Translations under genes and position numbers: made by a program
The notes under the pieces: generated by a model
Told to the model about the DNA's origin: nothing
The model's database searches: none
The model's input: the letters and a program-made list of their open reading frames with translations, nothing else
Shown here: piece after piece, positions 22,797 through 32,321 of the stretch
Layout of the letters: every line of letters begins with the position of its first letter
Position numbering within the stretch: the stretch's first letter is position 1
Source: Siphonodentalium dalli
Lineage: Eukaryota; Mollusca; Scaphopoda; Gadilida; Siphonodentaliidae
Reading direction: 5' to 3'
DNA: 64,000 bases
NCBI GenBank assembly: GCA_032622095.1
Contig: CP136063.1
Coordinates: 204,527,934-204,591,933, forward strand

Positions 22797-23267
22797 TTAT
22801 TGCTTAGTTATATGGTGACTTCTTTGGATTCGTGCCTCGTGGCTTGTAATAAGGCACTCTGTCACTTCGGTTTTATAGTATTTGTTGATAGTGTTACTGA
22901 CTAGTCGTATGATGTCGGTTTGTGCGTTTGCCGTGCTTTTGTGCCTTATTCTGTGGGATTCAAACAGACATGTGACAAGTGTGTTGGCAAGTCTGAGCGC
23001 GTCGGTGGCTTCGGCCGGTTTTTTTGCAATAGTTGCGTACGATAATTTCCTGGTTTCGGCACCTTTGATCGCAAGAAGGTACTTGGGGCAGCCCTTGGAT
23101 GTGGTGGCGTGATTGCCGTTGCAATTTGAGCATTTTAATTGCTGGTCGTCGATTTGGCAGTCTTTGTGGCCGTATAAAGAGAAATTGTTCCTGTTAACTT
23201 TTGCCAAGGGTGCTATGGGATATTTTGGGCTGGTTTTGTCACGATAAACTTTTCGATTTAAATACAT
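22797..23267 (-). pseudogene. ORF1 (gag-like) C-terminal part with zinc knuckle
   Basis: A 156-codon open frame. Residues about 36-60 include LYGHKDCQ and the zinc knuckle CSNCNGNHATTSKGCPKY (CX2CX4HX5C, close to CCHC), followed by a KLSYATIAKKP segment, as in Jockey-type ORF1 RNA-binding proteins. Full ORF1 proteins of this clade are usually several hundred residues with up to three knuckles. This is only the C-terminal part, and the first methionine is not the true start. It lies just upstream of the endonuclease frame. Confidence 0.75.
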
Positions 23268-23301
23268 TTACAAAAGTGGCTTTTTCACTAAATGTATATA
23301 A

Positions 23302-23466
23302 ATTTAAGGATTAACTGTCATGTGGACTGTTTTTATGGAGATGTAACCGTGAGGTAAGTGGTCATAACTTGTATGTAAAACCCTTTGGGTTTTACACAAG
23401 TTATGACCACTTACCTCACGGTTACATCTCCATAAAAACAGTCCACATGACAGTTAATCCTTAAAT
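23302..23466. mobile_element. Near-perfect 165-bp palindrome
   Basis: ATTTAAGGATTAACTGTCAT at the left is mirrored by ATGACAGTTAATCCTTAAAT at the right. The arms (about 80 bp) match throughout except for a two-base bulge (TA) near the centre, with CCC-TTT-GGG at the tip. It lies about 35 bp beyond the ORF1 fragment of the Jockey-like element. A foldback MITE is the likeliest reading; TTAAATACAT occurs on both sides (about 23259 and 23462) and could be a duplicated target. Confidence 0.85.
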
Positions 23467-23489
23467 ACATCTATGTTAAATCCCCAATT

Positions 23490-23830
23490 AGGTACGACCT
23501 TGTGTCGCGTTACATGATAAATTTAGGAATCACAAGATAGTTTGATTAATCAATGACTTCAGCACTTTTGGGTCAAACATCTCGTGAGATCCGAGTATTA
23601 ATTTTCACTCGGCTGAACTCACATGTCCGCCGTAAGCGTTAACAATTAAATATACAGCTGCGTTCACCCCCCCCCCCCCCCCCCCTCGCCAATCAGGTAC
23701 GACTTTGTGTCGCATTATATGATAAATTTAGGAATCGTAAGCTACTTAGGTCAGTTAATGACTTGAGCACTCTTGGATCAAACATCCCGTGAGATGCGAG
23801 TATTATTTTTCATTCGGCTAACTCATTGTA
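23490..23830 (+). repeat. Two-copy ~203-bp direct repeat with poly-C
   Basis: AGGTACGACYTTGTGTCGC and ATGATAAATTTAGGAATC, then TCAAACATC and CGTGAGAT, occur near 23490 and 23694. A run of about 19 C lies between the copies at 23668-23686. Non-coding. Confidence 0.8.
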
Positions 23831-24337
23831 ACTTTCACTGCGTAAACAATTATCCTGGCAGAAATCGTGACAGTCGCAAAAAGCTAAGCAACGTAATTTC
23901 AAACGATATTTCAGCACGACTTAAAGATACATAATCCGATTTAACGCCCCATAATTATTATTTATTCGGCTTCGGGGGTAAAAACAATATTAGATTTGAG
24001 TCGAGAAACCCGCCCATCAAAGCCCAGAGTTATCATATATTGATTTTTGAAATCTGTTATTTTCACCACCTCCAATAATTGGCGGCCTGGCAAATATTCG
24101 ACGAATGCCGACCTACATACTCTCCATACCAAATCACGTTGAACAGAACGTTAATATATAACACTTTTTGGGGGCAATTTTGTACTATAGTTGACAGTGG
24201 TTAGCATTATTTGTTGGCAATTAATCGATTCTGAGAACTGAAGCGGCATTTCAAGAAATGTTGTTAGAATCTGATGATATGTGGACCATCGAATCTGATT
24301 GTGTACCTTTAAGCTTTCTAACCGGCACGGGGCTGTG

Positions 24338-24697
24338 CAGTTCTGGTTAAAACACAGACTCCACAGGTATGCAGTAGTGAGTATGAGGTAATTGGGGGAT
24401 TTCTATTACCACCAGCATAATTACGTCAGTCTCACCCAATCACATCAACGGGAAAGCGATGTAGCCTATATATCAGGCGATTGTTGGAATGTCTTTACGG
24501 TGGTATATAGATTCGTCACATTGCTAAACATATCGCTCAAACATTGTCTGTCATACCGTCACACTGCATGATTTCAATGCAGAAATTATTTTTAGCCATA
24601 CAGAGCTAACTCATGCTGGTGGTAATAGATATCCCCCAATTACCTCAGACTCACCACTGCATATATAGCTGTGGAGTCTGTGTTTTAATCAGAACTG
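24338..24697. mobile_element. 360-bp MITE with ~85-bp terminal inverted repeats
   Basis: CAGTTCTGGTTAAAACACAG opens the left arm and CAGTTCTGATTAAAACACAG (reverse strand) the right. The arms continue through ACTCCACAG, GAGGTAATTGGGGGAT and CTATTACCACCAGCAT. The flanks GGGGCTGTG and GGGGCAGTG agree at 8 of 9 bases, a likely 8- or 9-bp target duplication (hAT or Mutator type). Non-coding centre. Confidence 0.85.
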
Positions 24698-24884
24698 GGG
24701 GCAGTGAAGGGCGTTCCGTGTTAGTTCTTTCCTGGAATGGTAAACATAAAGAGCGTTAATAACATTTATGTGTGAATAGGTGAACAGAGAGTTTTATGTC
24801 TTCTGTGCGTCGAAGTATGTTCATGTAATCATTATATACTCAGAGTCCCTGAACCCACAGTATTAAGAAGTCACATTTAATAGC

Positions 24885-25560
24885 GAGCACCCCCCCCCCC
24901 CGCAAACACACGGATACCCTCTACCAACGTACCTGAGCCCACAGTATTAAGAAGTCACATTAGTGAGCAACCACCCCCCCCCCCGCAAACGCACGGATAC
25001 CCTCTACCAACGTCCCTGCGCCCACATTATTAAGAAGTCATACATGTATTAGCGAGCAACACTCAGAAAATATTCATGATTTCCTCACCCCCCCCCCCCC
25101 GCAAACACACGGATACCCTCTATCAACGTCCCTGAACCCATAGTATTAAGAAGTCATACATGTATTAGCGAGCAACACTCAGAAAATATTCATGATTTCC
25201 TCACCCCCCCCCCCCCCCGCAAACACACGGATACCCTCTATCAACGTCCCTGAACCCATAGTATTAAGAAGTCATACATGTATTAGCGAGCAACACTCAG
25301 AAGATATTCATGATTTCCTCACCCCCCCCCCCCCCCCACCCCCCCCCGCAAACACACGGATACCCTCTATCAACGTCCCTGAACCCATAGTATTAAGAAG
25401 TCATACATGTATTAGCGAGCAACTCAGAAGATATTCATGATTTCCTCAACCCCCCCCCCCCCGCAAGCACACGGATACCCTCTATCAACGTCCCTGAACC
25501 CATAGTATAAAGAAGTCATACATGTATTAGCGAGCAACACTCAGAAGATATTCATGATTT
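24885..25560 (+). repeat. Satellite, ~117-bp unit with poly-C tract, six copies
   Basis: Each unit has 10-18 C, then GCAAACACACGGATACCCTC, TATCAACGTCCCTGAACCCA, AGAAGTCATACATGTATTAG and ATATTCATGATTTCC. CGCAAAC occurs at about 24901, 24983, 25101, 25218, 25348 and 25463; the second interval is shorter. The C-run length varies most. The minus strand is a series of long G-runs. Confidence 0.95.
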
Positions 25561-26070
25561 CCCTCAGTTCTCTGAAAATTAAATTTGAAAAGGATGCGCT
25601 CGGTTTTTGTAGCGCTTCAGTTGATTGCATAAAGAGCTGGTTCCAATAAAAAAAAACATGTGTACTTGATAGGTTTCTTTAGAACTATCGATGAGACATG
25701 TGTGAAATGCATTAATTTCGGCTGAATGGGAGAAGGTCGGGTCGTGATATAAATACATATCGATTTAACAGAATTGCGACGAAATACACTTGACACTCAA
25801 CAGTACAACCACACCCCTGATTCAATAAGCTATCGCGTCATCGAATTATACCACTCACATATTTTGACGCTCTAAAAGTACCAAGTTTCTGCAAAAATGG
25901 TAAGCTTTTCTTACATTTGTTTTAGCAAAGTCTGTTGTCGGTTACAATTAAACTCTTGCAATTTGAGCGAGTCTTTGCCAATGCCCATGCATACAGATTC
26001 CGTGTATACGTGTAAGTAGTTCCGTATTTATCGGCCTATTTGATTCCAACAGGAACCTAACAAAGCGGAC

Positions 26071-26224
26071 AATAAATGGATAGAGCCGCACACTTTTTGG
26101 ACGGGGAAGTGATTTCGCGGAAGGATACCCCAAGGGCCAAACGCTCGTTATGTATCCTTCCGCGAAACGCTCGAGTGTGATAAACACTTACACGTTCCAA
26201 AACTCTGCGGCTCTATATTTATTG
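26071..26224. mobile_element. Hairpin MITE around TTTCGCGGAAGGATAC
   Basis: AATAAATGGATAGAGCCGCA at the left and TGCGGCTCTATATTTATT at the right are inverse, and inside them TTTCGCGGAAGGATAC pairs with GTATCCTTCCGCGAAA. Total about 154 bp with unequal arm spacing. Non-coding. Confidence 0.7.
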
Positions 26225-26369
26225 CACACCCCACCTATTTGTTATTGCATATATGACACCGAGAGCATAAATACTTGACAGTAATCAAGCCGTGCTGTAT
26301 ATATATAATAAACACGGCTCATTATAAATGGATAGGAAGGCTGAATGGACCTGTAAAATGCAGCCCGAC

Positions 26370-26505
26370 CATCCTACCCGCCCTTCCTACCCGACCATTA
26401 TACCCGACCATCATACCCGACCATCCTACCCGGTCATCCTACCCGACCATCCTACCCGCCTTCATACCTGACCTTCCTACCCGACCATTCTACACGGCCT
26501 TCGGT
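26370..26505 (+). repeat. Short tandem repeat, CCCGACCATCCTA units
   Basis: About ten imperfect 11-13-bp units (TACCCGACCATCC, TACCCGCCTT and variants). Frames across it are by-products. A C-run follows at 26660-26672. Confidence 0.8.
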
Positions 26506-26699
26506 CGGAAACCGCTCAACAACATGAATGGATATGCCAAGGATTCTACCCGGTGGGAGGGAAATGTAATTATCACAAATCAAACGAAATGAAATATAAG
26601 AGAAGGAAAAACGATAAATTATCGGCAGGAGAATAAAATTTCTAATGTGTTTCTGTCTCCCCCCCCCCCCCCCGTAACCGATTGATAACAATTATGTAC

Positions 26700-28300
26700 A
26701 ATGAGCTCGATGTCGCCGTCACGATTCTGAGGGTGGTATGTATACGTATACAAAGGTTGCTTAGCGAAATCGCGATACGCGTCCAATGGGAACGCGGGTA
26801 TGCATAAATATGTGAACTTCGTCACTCATACATGAGGTTTTTCCTGTAAGGTTTTCCCAATAAGAAGGTTAAAAAGAATTGTATTATATAGGATTATGTA
26901 TTAACATATTTCTTGAAATCTTTCATCCGTCGGCAAGTAGCATTTATAAAGTTTCCATTTAAGCCATGATTTATGGGCATTGACTATTTCGAGTAACATG
27001 AACGAAACAAGGAACGTGCAGAAACAGCTTCCGAGTAACTAGTGACTATTTACGCAATGAAACAATACGCATTAATGCGGCATTATACACCATTCGAAAG
27101 CATAGAATACTTCATGAATATTGCAACATTTAAACACTACTTTTGAGAATTAAGCATATAATTGCATGGCGAGGAACGTCGAGAGGTAAATAGACAATTA
27201 GCACCCCGGGGAATATTCCGAGTAACAGGAACAGAGTTTTGCGAAAACGCTTCATTCAGTGCGTGTCCAAGCTGGGACTAATATAACATTAGTCCCAGGT
27301 TTAAGGGTAATTGAAACAGAACTTGTCGGTTTCGTGAGAAATGCATTCAGCACAATTTAGACCAGAGATAATGAGTTATGCGATGAAAACGGTGACCTGT
27401 CGTTGTCGCGGAAGTCCAATTAGTAGGAACTTGCCTTATACAAACACATAACCAGCACTAATGCAACATGAAACGCGCCGACGGAAAGATCAAACGTCAC
27501 CGAGCAAGATTCTACGGATTTGATCGATTCACTATTAAATCTGTGGATTTCTTTGATTGATGGACTTCGGTCCTGGTCCTAATATACAGCATTATACCCA
27601 TAGCGTGACGAAGTGAAGGCCACACACAATCCCACGTGGCGAGCGGGGCTTTGCACGTATAAGTAAGTGTAAAATGCTTTATTCCCAGCCATAATATATA
27701 TACGGAACATGAGAAAACGTATGTATACACTATTTACAATTAAGAACATCACAGTAAGTCACATATATGCAATTACAGACGAGATAATAGCCATGTTCAG
27801 CCACACGTACATGTAATTTGTAACGTGTGTTGCCATTGCCAACGGATGTGACATATCTCACGTGATCATTTGGCGTACACGTACATGGTCGTTTGGAAAT
27901 GTTTGTGTCCAACGTGGCAAAACTTATAGCGATATAATATTCTGATAACCGAATGAGCGACCAACTCTGAAGGCAGAGAGTCGACTGCCGAAGAGATCTT
28001 AATTTGATTGAAGCCAATTGTGCGCATCGTTGGTCGCATTGTGGCCGATTGTTCTCGCTAGACGTTGGCCGATATCTGAAATATAGGTTTGGCGATGTAA
28101 TATCACCTGACTGTCGCCCATTTCTCCTAACTATTTATTACTGTTGTATACGGATCGTCAGTGCAAGTCTTAGTTTAAACAGTATTTATTCCATGAATAA
28201 TACAGCAATAGAAATTACATCAGAATTAGTATATAGCGTCATGGATCGGATTGGACATCAAGCGTGTTGGCTTATATTATGTGAGTCGTTCAGTTTAAGC
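26700..28300. other. No gene recognised
   Basis: Holds a short hairpin, CTGGGACTAAT / ATTAGTCCCAG, at 27272-27299. CCGAGTAAC motifs near 26991, 27033 and 27220 recur near 59700 and 59760, so it is partly dispersed-repeat DNA. Frames of about 95-100 codons at 27730-28309 lack known motifs. Confidence 0.5.
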
Positions 28301-30282
28301 CAAATATAAACGGAATGCAATTTTATGTCTCCGAATTAATTTTGTCACAATACGCAGATGATATAACCCTGTTCCTCCAAGATGACTATCACTCAGTGAA
28401 AAAACTATTTGGCAGTCACAGAAAGATATTTTCGCAGATATTATACGATTATTCGGGGCAGTAATTATGCATGACTGTCAACAACGGACGATAGCTCCAC
28501 CAATGTCATAAACATATTTGCTAAAAAAAATCAGGCTTAAAAGTTAACTTTGACAACATACAAGCTGTATCTTGATTGGATCAAAAATGGGTTGTGGTGA
28601 CGAGAAAACAAAGACGAATCAATTTTGTGGAATCATAATCATTCAGTTACCATCCTAGACATAGACATTGACATTTTCGGTACAAACTATGTGGAAATAA
28701 ATTACAACAATACACTAAAGAAAATTGAGAACCTACTCCACGATTGGTCTTTCAGACAGTTAAGCCTAATTGGCAAGACAACAGGAGTAAAATCATCAGC
28801 AGTTCGTATTCTAATTTATTGCTTTTATCGATAACTTTCTATGGCCGGGAAAAATTAAAAACATTAAGAGAAACATTGTCATTAATATAATTGAACAAGG
28901 ACTGCATGGCATTCCCCCATGTGGAATCCGTTGATAAAGCCACGAATATATCCTGGGTGGAAAACATTCTAGATACTTTAATAGTAACAGGAAAACAATT
29001 ATTCAAGACCACTTGGAACCGTTTGGAGGATAAAAAATTTGCAATCTGAAAAAAGAAGGCTTACATTTTATTAGTTAACCTCATTTAGAACCCTATGGAA
29101 ACACAATGGATAAAAATTGTGTATTTTTTGTCAATGTTTTGATGAAAAATCAATCTGGTTTTCTGGACTTTGATGCATTGTCCACCACATACAAGGATTA
29201 ATAAATGCATTACTGTCACAATCGAAAGCATGTGTGAGGGGAAACTAACTTATATAATATCTTATATTATTGGAACTATGAAGATCACTGATAAGACTAG
29301 ATCATGCCATGAATCTCTACTCTGGCTTCGCTCGAAGAGATAATATTCCACCAGTACAAAACCTGGGAACTTTTTGACGTTTTGACAGGGAACAATATAA
29401 CGTCGAAAAAATAATCCGGGGAACATATTTACTAGTTATTACCTATTCCTTAATAATGTACTTCACTGTAGGTGAAAGTCCCAACTCGAAATTGCACAAA
29501 TTAAGTGGCTTTGTGAGCGATTTTGCTTTGCGTCGCTTTCAATTATAGAATTTCTCCTGGGTAAATAATTCAACGTGTATTGCGATATCGGCTCACAGTC
29601 ACAGAAAAACGTTCCGTCTTGAGCTGGGAGCACCCACTAACGTGAAGTAGAGTATTGAGGAACAAGTATTAACAAAGAAATATTTTACCTGACTTGTTCA
29701 TTCAATGTTCTAAAGTTTCCTGTCAGAACATCAAAAAGTTCCCAGATTTTATACTGGTGAAACATGGTCTCTACAGCGTTAGCCAGAGTAGAGATTCATG
29801 GCATGAGCTATGATAAGACTTGTAAGGTACTATATCCTCTTTTTCTGGACAAGGTAATACATACTCCAAATCAAGTACAGTGGAAATGGCAAGAGCATAT
29901 TGGCATCTCAGTTAGTGATACAGACTGGCAAACATTTTTACAAAAGCGTATACCAATAACTAATGATACAGGGCTTCAAACTTTCCAATACAAAATATGC
30001 CAAGATATACTTTACACAACCTCAAATTTATTCAAATGTAAAATATCTTACACTGAGCTATATGCATTCTGTAACAACTCGAAGGAAATTGTATTTCAAT
30101 TATTTTTGAATTCTCAATTAAAAATTATTGTGCTGCAACTTCAGGATAAATTGAAGATATATTGTCATTTAATACTAGATATTACTCCATATTATATACT
30201 ATTAGGGTTACTCTCAGCTAAGATATCCAAAATGTGCTTGCATATGTGGTCTTTTATACAAAAAGTACATATATTCTTGTAA
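28301..30282 (+). pseudogene. L1-like ORF2 remnant, RT palm to C-terminus
   Basis: Starts inside RT: ELILSQYADDITLFLQDD (about 28333-28386) holds catalytic motif C. After decayed sequence, NNTLKKIENLLHDWSFRQLS and LIGKTTGVKSSAVRILIY (about 28705-28820) match the L1-type post-palm segment (nW..R.lsl.GK..viK). HVESVDKATNISWVENILD (about 28920-28975) follows, as in L1 ORF2. After a MITE, VQWKWQEHIGISVSDTDWQ, QYKICQDILYTTSNLFKCKI and ELYAFCNN form the C-terminal region, with only part of its usual Cys motif. Stops are frequent in the first half; the last part is open for 172 codons. 5' truncated and inactive. Confidence 0.8.
29299..29811. mobile_element. 513-bp MITE (Mutator-like?) with exact 9-bp duplication
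   Basis: Flanked by identical GATAAGACT at 29290-29298 and 29812-29820. Inverted ends of about 90 bp share TCATGCCATGAATCTCTACT, and GTTCCCAG and TGACAGG further in. A 9-bp duplication with long inverted repeats fits Mutator-like elements. Element plus duplication is 522 bp, divisible by three; removing it joins the L1-like frame (MKITDKT into CKVLYPLF). No transposase inside. Confidence 0.9.
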
Positions 30283-30610
30283 AACAAGGAATAACATTTA
30301 CATATATAGCCCACCTGTGTTACACTAAATCCTGTTCGGTGATCGGTCAACTGCAAATTGAGTCACCCGTTTCAAACCCCAATAACACATAAATCGTAAC
30401 ACGAACACGGCGTCACACACGCACCGTAAACAAAGACGGTCAATAACAACAAGTTTTGCGAATGTGCGTGTGTCACGCCCACGCCTGAAATGTAACCAAA
30501 CTGCCTATACATAATAGCTGATGAAGGCCATGAGGCCGAAAATATCTTGAAAAGAAAGTGTTTTAATTATCCAATCATTTTGGATTCACATTTACAATAA
30601 CATTTGAAAG
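30283..30610. other. 3' flank of the L1-like remnant
   Basis: Non-coding. ATAACATTT occurs at about 30290 and 30598, close to both ends. A compact stem (GGCC-ATGA-GGCC) sits between CTGATGA and GAAA at 30518-30541; see findings. Confidence 0.4.
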
Positions 30611-31093
30611 CTTAAAGACATATTAAGCACTTGGTCGAGTGCGGAAACTAATAATTTAATACGCAGGCGCAATGCCAACCTGGTAAATGTAGCATTCGAC
30701 ATGGACTAACAATGCCGCAAATTCAAAGAAATCGACCATACCACTCCATAGAAAACATCCGATCCCTTTATCGCCTCTCATCCATGTCACCAACTGTATT
30801 ATCTTTATTTGTATTTTCTTTATTGACTGAGGGATAATAAAATATGTTTAAATCATAGAAAACATCGTTTGAACTACGCTCAATTATCAATATTTACATC
30901 TCGATTGGGGACGCAACTATCAGCGATAAACTAACACAAATGATTTCGGCATCGAGAGACATTGCATTTAATTATTATATAATAAGGCGGTGTGTGTCAA
31001 TTTGATTAATATTCGTAAAGAGAACAACTTTGAGCAAGATTATTCTCCATTTCTATTTGACCACACCACCAGAGTGTTTCATATCACTTTAAA
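30611..31093. mobile_element. Second copy of the CTTAAAG MITE, with an insertion
   Basis: Inverse of 14911-15285, from CTTAAAGACATATTAAGCAC to ATATCACTTTAA. Colinear except for 94 bp inserted at 30760-30853. Internal substitutions are moderate, so the two copies are not very recent. Confidence 0.8.
30760..30853 (+). mobile_element. 94-bp retroposed fragment with 13-bp duplication
   Basis: Absent from the other MITE copy. Flanked by identical CATAGAAAACATC at 30747-30759 and 30854-30866, and its right end is A/T-rich with a poly(A) signal: AATAAAATATGTTTAAAT. Target duplications of this length and a 3' AATAAA are hallmarks of target-primed reverse transcription. It therefore looks like a severely 5'-truncated retroposon on the plus strand. 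Source unknown. Confidence 0.7.
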
Positions 31094-31225
31094 CTAATGT
31101 GTAACCACACCCAGGTCCAATATAAACTGGTGATAAATATCAATTGAGCGATTATTTAGAGCGACGAGATGATCAATTGGATGATAACTGAAAGCGAGTG
31201 TAATTATGTGACTCGATCAATTATG

Positions 31226-32090
31226 CTAGAATTGGACTTTATTGAATACACCACAGCCGTTCCTGTCATTTCGTTCTTGGAAACAATATCGATTGATGTG
31301 GTCGAAAGGGCGTCCATTGTATAAATGAATGATCAAGAGAGCCTCAAACAACGTTGTTGCTGAAAAGTTATAAGGAAATTTTCTGGCTATTCCAGGGGGG
31401 GGGGGGGGGTGAAAAAAATATTTCCGGCACGTATGCCGGGGTGGGTGGGTGGTCAAAGCCACCAACAAGCAATTTTTTCCGCAACTAAAAAAACAAATTC
31501 CTGCTTGTTGTTTAGTGTTTTGGCAATGAGTTGGGCTTCAAACCCGCTTTGAACGAGAGAAATAATGTAATTCTAACTGTAAACTGACTGCAGGCAGTTA
31601 TCGTGTTGTATTTTGTTGCAAATTTTGAAATCCAAGATGGCCGCTGGCAGCCATGTTTTTTTGGCCGAATGACCTCAAAATGACTCATTCCTATTTACAT
31701 GTCCATGTTAACATCCATGATAAATAGTATGCACAGAAATTCATATACAGCTGTTTACAGTGAAGTTCCCCCCGCAAATCTCTGTTTTAGTGTTAAAGGG
31801 GGGGTGGGTGTCAAAAAATGGTGGGAAAACAAGCTGAAAACGGAAAAAAAATTGGCGGTGGGGGTGGGTGGGTACAAAAAATGATCGAAAGGGAAAAAAT
31901 GCCATACGTGCCTGAAATTTTGTTCCGACCCCCCCCCGGCTATTCTAACTTAGTATCACTGGGAACCTGCTCAACTGCTTCATTGCAAATGTTCACCATC
32001 TTTATATTAATTTAATATTAGCATATTAAGACCTATACGCGCGCAAAGATCATGGAGTCTGTGAGATTTATTAGATCATGGCGTTGCCCA
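31226..32090. repeat. Old copy of the 33/35-kb satellite block
   Basis: ACTTTATTGAATACA, TGAATGA-CAA-AGAGCCTCAAAC, CACTGGGAACCTG and TTCACCATCTTTATATTAAT match, in order, 33479-33760 and 35213-35500. Divergence is clearly higher than between those two, so this is an older relative. It is split by a hAT-like MITE. Confidence 0.8.
31393..31937. mobile_element. 545-bp hAT-like MITE with 8-bp duplication GGCTATTC
   Basis: Identical GGCTATTC at 31385-31392 and 31938-31945. The left end is CAGGGGGG followed by a G-run and CCGGCACGTATGCC. The right end (reverse strand) is a G-run, then TCGGAACAAAATTT and GGCACGTATGGC. CAGGGG ends plus an 8-bp duplication are hAT features; the last two right-end bases (TG) appear lost. 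It contains CCAAGATGGC (about 31633), shared with the 13.8 kb array. No transposase. Confidence 0.85.
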
Positions 32091-32099
32091 GGATATATA

Positions 32100-32321
32100 T
32101 GAAACCCTCCTATGTGGACATTTTGTGGGAATAGAGAGTACATTTGCTCAAAGTGTTGCACGTGTTCTCATAAATTGTATATCCAAATGGCATCACAAAA
32201 GTCATTCTTATACATGGATGTTAAGTAGAGGCTCACCTTGTCGGAGTGACTATCATTTTTGTTTATCGCGATTAATTCGTTCCACCAATAATGAAGTATT
32301 TATTTACAACTGCGCGGACTT
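32100..32321. other. No gene recognised
   Basis: A 71-codon plus-strand frame (32125-32340) has no recognisable motif and its end overlaps the start of the tandem duplication. Confidence 0.4.

Larger units (their letters stand above)
19280..23267 (-). mobile_element. Jockey-like non-LTR retrotransposon, interrupted by two MITEs
   Basis: On the minus strand, in order: an ORF1 fragment with a zinc knuckle, an APE-type endonuclease, a linker, and a reverse transcriptase with FADD. This is the domain order of Jockey-clade LINEs, which copy by target-primed reverse transcription. Two piggyBac-like MITEs (20516-20907 and 21066-21426) split the RT. Without them the preserved element is about 3.2 kb. 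ORF1 is short, so the 5' end is probably truncated. At least three frameshifts (near 22205, 21735 and 19500) make it inactive. The 3' end is probably within 18930-19190. Confidence 0.85.
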
